Assembly (NCBI GenBank): GCA_018896025.1
Contig: JAHIND010000019.1
Span: 1 to 56,250 of the forward strand
Reading direction: 5' to 3'
DNA: 56,250 nt
Source of the DNA: Pseudomonadota bacterium
GTDB lineage: Bacteria; Desulfobacterota; Desulfarculia; Desulfarculales; Desulfarculaceae
Shown here: one piece after another, positions 37,118 through 48,639 of the stretch
Numbering within the stretch: the first letter of the stretch is position 1
Layout of the letters: the number at the start of each line of letters is the position of its first letter
Program-made: the position numbers and the translations under genes
Notes under the pieces: generated by a model
The model's database searches: none
Told to the model about the DNA's origin: nothing
Seen by the model: the letters and a program-made list of their open reading frames with translations, nothing else

Positions 37118-37987
37118 ATGGTCGACCAAATAAGGCCACAGACGACGGGCTGGGATCCCATCATGCCCCAGGAGATGGCCCTCAAGGCCGAGGAGGTGGG
37201 AGTGGCCAAGGCCGCCCTGGGCTGGCGGAGCACCCTGGCCTTGGCTTTTCTGGCTGGGGCTTTCATCGCCCTGGGGGGCATTTTCTCCTCCACGGTCATG
37301 GCCGGGGCCGGCGGGGCCGCCTGGGGCCTGGTGCGCCTGGCCGGGGGAGCGGCCTTCAGCCTGGGCCTGGTTCTGGTGGTGGTGGCCGGGGCCGAGCTGT
37401 TCACCGGCAACAACCTTATCGTCATGGCCTGGGGCAGCCGCCGGGTGAGCACCGCCCGTTTGCTGCGCAACTGGGCCCTGGTGTACGCGGGCAACTTCGC
37501 CGGGGCGGTGGCCACCGCCTTTTTGGTGTGGCTCTCGGGCCAGTACATCATGGGCGGGGGCGCGGTGGGCCTGGTTATTCTGGAGGGGGCTCAGCTGAAG
37601 TGCTCCCACGGCTTTGTTCAGGCCCTGGCCCTGGGCGCCTTGTGCAACGTGCTGGTATGCCTGGCCATCTGGCTTTGCTATAGCGCGCGCACCACCACCG
37701 ACAAGATCCTGTGCGTCATTTTCCCCATCAGCGCCTTCGTGGCCGCGGGTTTTGAGCACTCGGTGGCCAACATGTTTTTGATACCCCTGGCCCTGTTCAT
37801 CAAGGCCGGGGCCCCGGCCCAGTTCTGGGCCGCCCTGGGGACCGGGCCCCAGAGCTACGCGGCGCTGAGTTGGAACGGCTTCTTATGGGCCAACCTGGTG
37901 CCGGTGACCCTGGGCAATATCCTGGGGGGATCGGTGATGGTGGGGCTGGTTTACTGGTTCATCTACATCCGCAAGCGCCCGGCCTAG
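37118..37987 (+). CDS. Formate/nitrite transporter family channel
   Basis: Inner-membrane pentameric channel of the FNT family (FocA, NirC, HSC). The 289-residue protein has six membrane helices after a 35-residue cytosolic N-terminus, the AELFTGNN loop at 92-99, GALCNVLVCLA, and the central-pore His H214 in GFEHSVANMF. Formate, nitrite or hydrosulfide could be the substrate. No fdh, nir or asr genes are nearby to decide. It is divergent from argJ across a 128-bp AT-richer gap. Confidence 0.92.
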   Translation: MVDQIRPQTTGWDPIMPQEMALKAEEVGVAKAALGWRSTLALAFLAGAFIALGGIFSSTVMAGAGGAAWGLVRLAGGAAFSLGLVLVVVAGAELFTGNNLIVMAWGSRRVSTARLLRNWALVYAGNFAGAVATAFLVWLSGQYIMGGGAVGLVILEGAQLKCSHGFVQALALGALCNVLVCLAIWLCYSARTTTDKILCVIFPISAFVAAGFEHSVANMFLIPLALFIKAGAPAQFWAALGTGPQSYAALSWNGFLWANLVPVTLGNILGGSVMVGLVYWFIYIRKRPA

Positions 37988-37994
37988 GCCGGGC
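37977..37994. terminator. Palindrome between convergent FNT and secA genes
   Basis: A perfect 18-bp palindrome GCCCGGCCTAGGCCGGGC contains the FNT stop codon and ends 1 bp before the secA stop. It could form a hairpin in either transcript and act as a shared 3' end, though no T tract is present. Confidence 0.45.
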
Positions 37995-40616
<2,622 letters not shown>

Positions 40617-40641
40617 GGTCCTTATTGTGGTCCCTTGGGCC

Positions 40642-40679
40642 AAAAATGCAACTCCCGGCGCGATCCGTTGCGCCGGGAG
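40642..40679 (-). terminator. Intrinsic terminator after the M23 peptidase gene
   Basis: On the minus strand a perfect 10-bp stem CTCCCGGCGC / GCGCCGGGAG (plus coordinates 40670-40679 and 40652-40661) with an 8-nt loop is followed by TTGCATTTTT. It separates the M23 gene from secA. Confidence 0.85.
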
Positions 40680-40704
40680 AGTATATAACTACACGTTACG
40701 CTTG

Positions 40705-41616
40705 TTAATCCAGGATGTAATACATGGGGTTGGTGGGCACCCCCGACAGCAGCACCTCGTAGTGCAAATGTGGTCCGGTGGAGCGCCCGGTGTTGCCCAC
40801 CAGGGCGATGGTCTGGCCCCGCTCCACTTTTTGTCCCAGCTTTACCTTGAACTTTTGCACGTGAGCGTAGCGGGTTACGATGCCGTGGCCGTGGTTGATG
40901 GCCAGCATGCGCCCGAAGCCGCCCTCCCAGCCCGCGAAGGTGACCACCCCGCCCGCCGGGGCGATGATGGGGGTGCCGCGCCGGGTGGAGATGTCCACCC
41001 CGGAGTGGAACTTGCGGCCCTTGCCAAAGGGCGAGATGCGCGTGCCGAAGCCGGAGGTGACCCAGCCGCGCACCGGCCACAGGGAGGGGGTGGAGGCCAG
41101 GATGGAGCGCCGGTCCTGGAGGAACTTGGCCAGGTGCCGCTGCAACTGGCGTTCGGTCTCGCTCTCGGCGCTCAGGCGGTCCAGGTCGCGTTGCAACACC
41201 TGCAAGCGCCGCTCGGCGCTGGTGGAGGCCAGGCGCACGCCCGGTCCGCTGGTGGTGCCTTCGCGGCCGCCCACGCCGAAGATATCGTCGGTTTGGCTGG
41301 GCTTGCCCAGATTGGCCATGAGCCGCAGGCGCTCGTTAAAGCCCTTGAGGCGGTCGACTTGGCCGTTCAACTCTTCCAGGCGCTGGGCAAAGGCCGCGAT
41401 CTGGGCTTGATGTCGATTGTTGAGGTTTTCGTCGGCCTGGTAGGTGATAGGGTTGCACATCACCCCTTGGTAGCGATGAAACCAATATCCGGCCAGGCCC
41501 AGAGACCCGGCCAAGGCGAAGACGAAAAACCATATAAGAAAACGAGGGAAGCAGAGTCGTTTGACTCGGTTGGTTCCCTCGTCCGGGAAGATCATTACGG
41601 TTATTTTTTTAGCCAC
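40705..41616 (-). CDS. Membrane-anchored M23 (LytM) metallopeptidase
   Basis: Predicted murein endopeptidase or divisome-type activator. From GTG at 41616 the 303-residue protein has one membrane helix (about 26-45), a periplasmic coiled-coil region (about 65-165) and a C-terminal LytM domain. Zinc ligands and catalytic residues are in place: H204 and D208 in FHSGVDIS, and H283 and H285 in PHLHYE, so it should be active and not an EnvC-like degenerate form. GGGA lies five bases before the GTG; a TTG at 41667 would add 17 residues without a ribosome site. It has its own terminator. Confidence 0.9.
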   Translation of the reverse strand: MAKKITVMIFPDEGTNRVKRLCFPRFLIWFFVFALAGSLGLAGYWFHRYQGVMCNPITYQADENLNNRHQAQIAAFAQRLEELNGQVDRLKGFNERLRLMANLGKPSQTDDIFGVGGREGTTSGPGVRLASTSAERRLQVLQRDLDRLSAESETERQLQRHLAKFLQDRRSILASTPSLWPVRGWVTSGFGTRISPFGKGRKFHSGVDISTRRGTPIIAPAGGVVTFAGWEGGFGRMLAINHGHGIVTRYAHVQKFKVKLGQKVERGQTIALVGNTGRSTGPHLHYEVLLSGVPTNPMYYILD

Positions 41617-41708
41617 GCCATCCCTTTTTATCTCGGCTGTCACCAGAGCGCGATCGCTCCGGGGCAATTCTGAGAAATTCGATCAGAGCACATTTAGCAT
41701 GGCCGCAG

Positions 41709-41766
41709 ATTATAGTCAACCCTACAAGTGGGGCGTTACAATCTTGTAGCAAATTAAAAATTGTAA
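41709..41766 (-). promoter_or_regulatory. M23 gene promoter region with nested inverted repeats
   Basis: On the minus strand TATAAT (41714-41709) is a perfect -10 box, about 90 bp before the M23 start. Upstream lie two interlocked perfect 7-bp inverted repeats, CTACAAG/CTTGTAG (41722-41728, 41743-41749) and TTACAAT/ATTGTAA (41736-41742, 41760-41766). No clear -35 box is seen, so an activator or repressor binding here is plausible. Confidence 0.5.
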
Positions 41767-41780
41767 TGATTATCAGTGCG

Positions 41781-43118
41781 TTAAGGCCCGCTGACCGACA
41801 TGCGCTCGATGAGCAGGCTTGGCGAGCCCTTACGCCCGAAGAACCTGAGGTCCGAGCCCACCTCGGTAACCGCCTGGAACAGCTTGAGTACCTGCCCGGC
41901 GATGGCGATGGACTTGACCGGGCGCACCCGCGCCCCCTTTTCCACCAAAAATCCCGCCGCGCCGAAGCTGAACTCGCCGCTCACCGGGTCGGCGGTGTGG
42001 CCGCCCATGATGTCGGTGATGACCAGGCCGCGCTCCAGGCGGCTTTCCAACTCCTGGGGCGAGGCCTGGCCCGGCTCCAGGAACAGGTTGGAAAAGTCCA
42101 CCCCCGGCGGGCCCTTCAAGGAGCCGCGCATGCCGTTGCCGGTGCTGCCCCGGCCGTCGCGCGCTCCCCACAGGCGGTCGAACACGAAGCCCCTCAGCAC
42201 GCCATGCTCCACCAGCGCCTTGCGGCTCATGGCCACGCCCTCGTCATCCAGGGAGGCGCTGCCCAGGCCCCGGGGCAGAGTGCCGTCGTCCACCAGGCTC
42301 ACCTGGGGGCTCACGATCTGGGAGCCTTCCTTGCCCGCCAAAAGCGAGCGGCCCTTGAGCAGGGAGTCGCCCAGCAGCGAGGCGGCCAACAGGCCCAAAA
42401 ACTGCACCGCCACCGAGTTATCCAGGACCACGTCGTAGCGGCCGTCGCCCACCGGGCGGGCCCCCAAAAAGGCGGCCGCCCTCAGGCCCGCCTCGCGGCC
42501 CAGGGCCTGGGGATCGATCTCGGAGAGAAAGCGGGCGCTGTGGCTGTCCCAGCCCATCTCCTGCTCGCCGTCCTGGGAGGCCATGGCCAGGGCCCCGGCC
42601 GAGGCGTTGGTGCCCTGGTGGCTGAAGTCCAGGCCCAGGGAGGTGAGCAGGCGCAGCCGGCTCACCGCGGAGGCGAACTCCGCCGGTTGCACGTGCACCA
42701 CCCGGGGGTCGGCGGCCAGGGCGGCGGCGGCCACCTGCTTGGCCCGCTCCACCTTGGCCTCCAACGGGTCGGCGGCCAGCTCGGGGTCGTACACCTCCAC
42801 CACCGGTGGGTCGGCCACCGGTCCGGCCAGGCTGATGCCCGGCTCCGGGTCGCTGGCGGCCGCTGACGCCATGGCCTCGGCCACGGCCCGCTCGATGCCC
42901 TGGGGGTCGCCGCCGATGACGTAGGCGAAGCCCAGGCGTTCGTCGCTGACCACGCGCAGGGCCAGGCCGCTGGAGGTGGACTGCTGAAAGGCGTCCACCT
43001 CTTGACCGCGCACTCCGATGGACACGCGGTCGCTGTGCACCGCCGCGATCTCCCACTGCTTGGCGCCGCTGGCCTCCAGGGCCTTGCGGGCCAGCTCCAC
43101 TTGACGGTCTAAATCCAC
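41781..43118 (-). CDS. pmbA: TldD/PmbA family metalloprotease-like protein
   Basis: Member of the peptidase U62 family (TldD/TldE), cytosolic proteases that process antibacterial peptides and degrade unfolded peptides. The 445-residue protein has family blocks such as STSSGLALRVV, FSHQGTNASAGALA, GLGSASLDDEGVAM and the C-terminal GVDFSNLFLEPG and ITDIMGGHTADPVSGEFS. It looks like the PmbA/TldE half, which lacks the HExxxH of TldD; no TldD gene is nearby. The GTG at 43118 has GGAG eight bases upstream and starts 2 bp after the acetyltransferase stop. Confidence 0.9.
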   Translation of the reverse strand: MDLDRQVELARKALEASGAKQWEIAAVHSDRVSIGVRGQEVDAFQQSTSSGLALRVVSDERLGFAYVIGGDPQGIERAVAEAMASAAASDPEPGISLAGPVADPPVVEVYDPELAADPLEAKVERAKQVAAAALAADPRVVHVQPAEFASAVSRLRLLTSLGLDFSHQGTNASAGALAMASQDGEQEMGWDSHSARFLSEIDPQALGREAGLRAAAFLGARPVGDGRYDVVLDNSVAVQFLGLLAASLLGDSLLKGRSLLAGKEGSQIVSPQVSLVDDGTLPRGLGSASLDDEGVAMSRKALVEHGVLRGFVFDRLWGARDGRGSTGNGMRGSLKGPPGVDFSNLFLEPGQASPQELESRLERGLVITDIMGGHTADPVSGEFSFGAAGFLVEKGARVRPVKSIAIAGQVLKLFQAVTEVGSDLRFFGRKGSPSLLIERMSVSGP

Positions 43119-43120
43119 CT

Positions 43121-43573
43121 TTACAGCTCCAGCAGCATGGCGATCTCGTCGCAATCGGGGAACTTCACGCAGTTTATGCAATCAGCCCAGATCTTGTTGG
43201 GCAGCATCTGCTTGTCCACCTGCCTGAAATCGAAGCGGGCGAAAAACGAGGGGCGGTAGGTGAGGGCGAATATCTTGCTGAAGCCCAGGGTGACCGCCTC
43301 GGAGCAGCAGGTCTCCACCAGCTTGGTGCCCCAGCCCTCGCCGCCGCGCTCGGGAAGCACCGCCAGGCTGCGTACTTCGCAGAGGTCTTCCCAGCACAGG
43401 TGCAGGGCGCAGGCGCCAACCGCCTGGCCCTCGTCGTCCTCGGCAATCACGAAGTCGCGCAGGAATTCGTAGAGGTCGGTGAGCGGCCGGGCCAGCAATT
43501 CGCCCTGGCCGCCGTAGTGAGCCAGTAGTTTGTGGATGAAACGGACATCCTGTTGCCGCGCCTTGCGGATCAT
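43121..43573 (-). CDS. GNAT N-acetyltransferase, ArgA-like
   Basis: A 150-residue GNAT protein of the short N-acetylglutamate synthase type. It opens MIRKARQQDVRFIHKLL, has the acetyl-CoA region LAVLPERGGEGWGTKLVE and the FFARFDFRQV segment. It ends in a Cys-containing tail ADCINCVKFPDCDE, conserved in short ArgA-like proteins as I remember them. This would supply acetylglutamate to prime the ArgJ cycle. Other amino-acid or peptide acetyltransferases cannot be excluded. It starts the pmbA operon and has a good promoter. Confidence 0.8.
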   Translation of the reverse strand: MIRKARQQDVRFIHKLLAHYGGQGELLARPLTDLYEFLRDFVIAEDDEGQAVGACALHLCWEDLCEVRSLAVLPERGGEGWGTKLVETCCSEAVTLGFSKIFALTYRPSFFARFDFRQVDKQMLPNKIWADCINCVKFPDCDEIAMLLEL

Positions 43574-43603
43574 GGGCTACTCCAAAATTTCTAGGAGGCT
43601 CAC

Positions 43604-43632
43604 ATTCTAACGTTGCGGGGGCGAGGGGTCAA
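43604..43632 (-). promoter_or_regulatory. Sigma-70 promoter for the acetyltransferase-pmbA pair
   Basis: TTGACC (43632-43627), 17-bp spacer, TAGAAT (43609-43604) on the minus strand, about 30 bp before the start codon. Ten of twelve consensus positions match. Confidence 0.7.
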
Positions 43633-43725
43633 AGGTGCTCGGCTGCACCAGCCGTCGGCTGGCTGTGCCGGGCCTTATACGAACCTTACTTTAATAAAGT
43701 TGGCCTGCCCCCAGTGCGCTTTTGC

Positions 43726-44595
43726 CTAGCGTATTTCCTTGATCAGCCTGAAGCCCAGGGTGTTGTACTTGGAGGCCGGGTGGGCGAAGTTGCGGTTGGC
43801 CGAGCGCAGATAGTGGGGCATCCCGAACCAGCTGCCGCCCCGGCGCACCCGCCACTCTCCGTTGACCGGCCCCTGGGGGTCGCTCACCGGCCCCTCCGGA
43901 TAGGGCCCCAGCCAGTCGGCCACCCACTCCCACACGTTGCCCGCCGTGTCGTAGAGCCCCCAGGCGTTGGGTGGGAAGCTCTTCACCGGGGCCGCGCCGT
44001 CGGCCGGGAGGCCTCGGGAATGGTAGTAGTTCTGACACTCGTGGTTCTTGAGGCTGTTGTTGGCGTACATGGCCCGGTTGCAGTCGATGCCCTCGCCCCA
44101 GGGATAGGAGCCCTGGTTGCCCGCCCGGGCGGCGTATTCCCACTCGGCCTCGGTGGGCAGGCGGTAGGAGGCCTCGCCCTGGTGGTTGAGCTTGTAGATG
44201 AACTGCTGGGCCTGGAACCAGGAAACCTGCACCACCGGGGAGTTGGGCCCGCCGGGGCGATTGGCGGCCAGCCAGCGGGTGCCCATGACCTTTTGCCATT
44301 GCCCCAGGGTCACCTCGGTGGCTTGAATGTAAAAGGGCTGGGTGAGGGTGACCTGGTGCAGCGATTCCCGCTGTTGGTGCCCCGGCTCGCTCTTGGGGCT
44401 GCCCATCATGAAGGTGCCCGGCGGGATAAGCACGAACTCCATGCCCAGGTCGTTGGTGACCTTGTGGGGAAGCTTGGCGTACTTGGCCGGAAGGGTGGAA
44501 TAATCCGGGGCGGCGCAGGCGACGCCCGCTGTTGCCAATCCAAAGACCGCCAGGGCGGCGACGGCGGCCAGGAAGCCTAGGATGCGTGCTTTCAT
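43726..44595 (-). CDS. Secreted SUMF1/formylglycine-enzyme-fold protein
   Basis: A 289-residue exported protein: signal peptide MKARILGFLAAVAALAVFG up to a likely cleavage near residue 28, then one SUMF1 (FGE-sulfatase) domain. Hallmarks are LGMEFVLIPPGTFMMGSP, YRLPTEAEWEYAAR, NVWEWVADW and RVRRGGSW. The RGGSF-x-C Cys of true formylglycine-generating enzymes is replaced (RGGSWFGMP), so it should not activate sulfatases. Such domains often bind partners or belong to lipid or nonheme iron enzymes. The ATG at 44595 is chosen for the signal peptide. Confidence 0.87.
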   Translation of the reverse strand: MKARILGFLAAVAALAVFGLATAGVACAAPDYSTLPAKYAKLPHKVTNDLGMEFVLIPPGTFMMGSPKSEPGHQQRESLHQVTLTQPFYIQATEVTLGQWQKVMGTRWLAANRPGGPNSPVVQVSWFQAQQFIYKLNHQGEASYRLPTEAEWEYAARAGNQGSYPWGEGIDCNRAMYANNSLKNHECQNYYHSRGLPADGAAPVKSFPPNAWGLYDTAGNVWEWVADWLGPYPEGPVSDPQGPVNGEWRVRRGGSWFGMPHYLRSANRNFAHPASKYNTLGFRLIKEIR

Positions 44596-44688
44596 GGGCG
44601 CTTTACCCTGATATTGAAGGTGTGATGAAGGGGCCTGGGACAATGGTGCCATAGCCGGGCGGCGGCGGCAAGTCCCCAAGGCCAAAGA

Positions 44689-45378
44689 TTAATCCCGGCG
44701 GGTCACGTAGGCGGCCAGTTTGTGCTGCAAGCGGATGCGGCCCGCCGCGCCCTGGGCCGCGTCCAACTGGGCGTAGGGCCCCACCCGCACCCGGTAGCGG
44801 CGGCCCGCTCCCTGCACGTCCACCATGAGGGTGTAGGCGGGATAGCCGCTGTCCTGCAAACGGCGCACCAGGTTCAGGGCCTGGTCCTTGTCGGAAAACG
44901 AGGCCACCTGCACCGTGAAGCGCCTCTTGTCCTGGGTCTGGGTCTGGGCCTGGGCCTGGGCCGGGGCCGCCGGGGCGGGGGCGGGCTTGGCCGTGGGGGC
45001 CGGGGCAGGGTCCTGGGCCTGGGGCGCGGGGGCGGGCTCCGGCGGCTTGGCCGCCGGTTTGGCCGGGGCGGCGGGGGCCACGGGCGCGGTTTTGCGCTGC
45101 TCCTTCACCCGGTCGTAAAAAGAGAGCTGGGCCTCGGTCAGCCGCTGGGGCGGAGGAGTGGGGTCGGAGCCCAGCAGGCGCTCCAGCCCCAGGGCCTGCT
45201 TGACCCAGGCCACCTGCTCGGGCGTGGCCAGGGAGCCTTGGCCCACCAGCACCCCCAGCACGAAGGCCCAGCAGATGAGAAACGCGGCGAACAGCCAGCC
45301 CAGGGCCCGCATGGGCGCGCGGGAGGGATCCCTGGGAGCCCGTTGGCGGGGCTGGCGGCTGGCGCGCTTTTCGGCCAT
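44689..45378 (-). CDS. SPOR-domain inner-membrane protein
   Basis: A 229-residue bitopic protein: a basic cytosolic N-terminus, one membrane helix at about 26-47, a Pro/Ala/Lys-rich flexible linker (about 95-150) and a C-terminal SPOR domain. The domain reads from RFTVQVASFSDKDQALNLV to VRVGPYAQLDAAQ. SPOR domains bind denuded septal glycan, so a cell-division role like FtsN or DedD is expected. It follows argS by 5 bp. Confidence 0.9.
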   Translation of the reverse strand: MAEKRASRQPRQRAPRDPSRAPMRALGWLFAAFLICWAFVLGVLVGQGSLATPEQVAWVKQALGLERLLGSDPTPPPQRLTEAQLSFYDRVKEQRKTAPVAPAAPAKPAAKPPEPAPAPQAQDPAPAPTAKPAPAPAAPAQAQAQTQTQDKRRFTVQVASFSDKDQALNLVRRLQDSGYPAYTLMVDVQGAGRRYRVRVGPYAQLDAAQGAAGRIRLQHKLAAYVTRRD

Positions 45379-45383
45379 GGGCC

Positions 45384-47054
45384 CTACATCTTCTCCGGCG
45401 CGCTCACGCCCAACAGCTCCAGGCCGTTGGCCAACACCCGGCCCACGGCCTGGGTCAGCACCAGGCGGGCCGCGCTGAGCGCCGGGTCCTCCACCAGCAC
45501 GTGGGCGGCGTTGTAATAGGAGTGGAAGGCCCCGGCCAACTCGTGCAGGTAGTAGGTGATGCGGTGAGGCTCCAGGGCCTTGGCCGCGCCTTCAACCAGT
45601 TCGGGGAACTCGGCCAAGCGCTTGGCCAACTCCACCTCGGGGGCGAGGGTGAGGCAATCCAGGGAGGTGGCCGCCGGGTCTGGCAGGGGTACGCTCTCGG
45701 CCTCGGCCTTGCGCAGGATGGAGCTGACCCTGGTGTGGGCGTACTGCACGTAGAACACCGGGTTGTCCAGGGACTGGGCCTTGGCCACCTCCAGGTCGAA
45801 GTCGAGCTGGGCGTCGGAGCGCCGGGTGAGGAAGATGAAGCGGGCGCTGTCGCCGCCCACCTCGTCCACCACCTCGCGCAGGGTCACGAACTCCCCGCCC
45901 CGGGTGGACATGGCCACCGGCTCGCCGTTTCTGAGCAGGTTGACCATCTGCACCAGCACCACGGTGAGGTCTTCGGGCTCGCGCCCCAGACCGGCCAGGG
46001 AGGCCTTTAGCCGGGGCACGTAGCCGTGGTGGTCCGCCCCCCAAACGTCCACCAGGCGGCCGAAGCCCCGGCGGAACTTGTCCAGGTGGTAGGCGATGTC
46101 GCTGGCGAAATAGGTGATCTCGCCGTTGGAGCGCTTGACCACCCGGTCCTTTTCATCGCCGAACTCGGTGGCCTTGAACCACAGCGCGCCCTCGGCCTCG
46201 TAGAGCAGTCCCTTTTCGCGCAGGGCGGCGAAGGCCCGCTCCACCGCGCCGTCGGTGACCAGGCTCCGTTCGCTGAAGTAGCTGTCGATCTGAACATGGA
46301 AGGCAGCCAGGTCGTCCTTGATGCCGTCCAGGATCTTCTGGCCCGCCCATTGGGAGGCCAGGGCCACCGCCTCGTCCTGGGGCATTTCCAGCAGGCCCTT
46401 GCCCTGGGGAGTACCCAGCAGCTCGGCGGCCAGGTCGTTGATGTACTCGCCCTTGTAGTGCTTGTCCGGGAAGGGCTCGTCCGAGCCTCGGAGCTGGCGG
46501 GCCCTGATCAGCACGCTACGCCCCAGGGTGGCCATCTGGTTGCCCGCGTCGTTGAGGTAGTACTCCCGCTGGGCGTCAAAGCCGCTGAAGGCCAGCACCC
46601 GAGCCAGGGCGTCGCCCAGGGCCGCGCCCCGGCCGTGGCCCACGTGCAGCGGGCCGGTAGGGTTGGCGCTGACGAACTCCACCTGCACCTTGGCTCCCGC
46701 GCCCCATTCGCCCCGGCCGAAGTCCGGCCCCTGGGCCAAAATGGTGGGCAGCACGGCATGCCAGGCCGCCGGGTTCAGGAAAAAGTTGATGAAGCCGGGA
46801 CCGGCGATGGCGGTGCGCTCGATTAGGCCGTTGCCCTGGCCCAGGTGGGTGAGCAGGGTCTCGGCGATCTGGCGGGGGCTCTTGCGGCAGGGGCGGGCCA
46901 ACTGCATGGCCAGGTTGCTGGCCAGGTCGCCGTGCTCGGCCTGCTTGGTCTTTTCCACCACAAACTCGGGAACCTCGTCCACCGGGGGCAGGTCGCCGGC
47001 GGCGCAGGCGCTCTCAAGGGCCTTGATCAGTTGAGCGGCCAGGGTCTTTTTCAT
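45384..47054 (-). CDS. argS: Arginyl-tRNA synthetase
   Basis: Charges tRNA-Arg. The 556-residue class I enzyme has an N-terminal Add-1-like domain, the HIGH-type HVGH at 137-140 in NPTGPLHVGHGRGA, and the anticodon-binding C-terminal DALR domain (TYYLHELAGAFHSYYNAA). No KMSK box is evident, as is usual for this enzyme. The start overlaps the small Cys-rich gene by ATGA. A tRNA-Arg gene lies 1.5 kb away. Confidence 0.97.
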   Translation of the reverse strand: MKKTLAAQLIKALESACAAGDLPPVDEVPEFVVEKTKQAEHGDLASNLAMQLARPCRKSPRQIAETLLTHLGQGNGLIERTAIAGPGFINFFLNPAAWHAVLPTILAQGPDFGRGEWGAGAKVQVEFVSANPTGPLHVGHGRGAALGDALARVLAFSGFDAQREYYLNDAGNQMATLGRSVLIRARQLRGSDEPFPDKHYKGEYINDLAAELLGTPQGKGLLEMPQDEAVALASQWAGQKILDGIKDDLAAFHVQIDSYFSERSLVTDGAVERAFAALREKGLLYEAEGALWFKATEFGDEKDRVVKRSNGEITYFASDIAYHLDKFRRGFGRLVDVWGADHHGYVPRLKASLAGLGREPEDLTVVLVQMVNLLRNGEPVAMSTRGGEFVTLREVVDEVGGDSARFIFLTRRSDAQLDFDLEVAKAQSLDNPVFYVQYAHTRVSSILRKAEAESVPLPDPAATSLDCLTLAPEVELAKRLAEFPELVEGAAKALEPHRITYYLHELAGAFHSYYNAAHVLVEDPALSAARLVLTQAVGRVLANGLELLGVSAPEKM

Positions 47055-47224
47055 TTATCAGCCTCGTGGGGCTCGGGCAGGGCCTGGTCACGGGTGAAGT
47101 CCGGACATTTAATCACCGAACCCTGCTCGCAGCTGTATTTCTTTTTGCAGTCCAGCCGCCAAGCGCATACCACGCACATGGTGGGCTGGTGCGATTTGAT
47201 GGGGTCCTTGCTTTTGTCGGCCAT
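47051..47224 (-). CDS. 57-residue Cys-rich small protein
   Basis: A short gene between alr and argS. GGGAGG lies ten bases before the ATG at 47224, and its TGA overlaps the argS ATG (ATGA). The product has five Cys in the order C16-x2-C19-x5-C25-x5-C31-x7-C39 followed by PDF, with many Lys and Asp residues. This looks like a small metal-binding (zinc or Fe-S) protein. I do not know its function. The coupling suggests it sets argS translation or is needed with it. Confidence 0.78.
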   Translation of the reverse strand: MADKSKDPIKSHQPTMCVVCAWRLDCKKKYSCEQGSVIKCPDFTRDQALPEPHEADK

Positions 47225-47281
47225 GGGTCTACGCCTCCCGTAAGAAAAGCAGTCCTAAGCTACCCTGGGGGGTACGGGGGG

Positions 47282-48424
<1,143 letters not shown>

Positions 48425-48486
48425 GGCTACTCCTTAATCTTGGGCAATACTATCCCACCCTGTCCGGCCCCTGGCAAGCAGGGGGC

Positions 48487-48514
48487 TTTACACCACGCGC
48501 CCAGAGGTTAGAAT
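48487..48514 (+). promoter_or_regulatory. Promoter of the tRNA-Arg gene
   Basis: TTTACA (48487-48492), 16-bp spacer, TAGAAT (48509-48514), ending 11 bp before the tRNA 5' end, so the primary transcript would have almost no leader. Confidence 0.7.
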
Positions 48515-48525
48515 AGCCGAAACAC

Positions 48526-48602
48526 GCGCCAGTAGCTCAGGTGGATAGAGCAGTGGCCTTCTAAGCCACCGGTCGGGGGTTCGAGTCCCTCCTGGCGTAC
48601 CA
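48526..48602 (+). tRNA. tRNA-Arg (anticodon UCU)
   Basis: A complete 77-nt cloverleaf: acceptor GCGCCAG/CTGGCGT with a terminal G-U, T8-A9, D arm GCTC...GAGC, anticodon stem GTGGC/GCCAC around loop CTTCTAA (anticodon TCT), T arm with GGTTCGAGTCC, and an encoded CCA at 48600-48602. It reads AGA codons. Own promoter and terminator flank it, and an accessory block starts directly downstream. Confidence 0.97.
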
Positions 48603-48608
48603 AAAAAT

Positions 48609-48639
48609 AAAGGGGTCGGCCGATTGGGCCGTCCCTTTT
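48609..48639 (+). terminator. Intrinsic terminator after tRNA-Arg
   Basis: Stem AAAGGG...CGGCC with GGGCCG...CCCTTT, a small internal mismatch and a GATT loop, ending in TTTT. It begins 6 bp after the CCA end. Confidence 0.75.
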
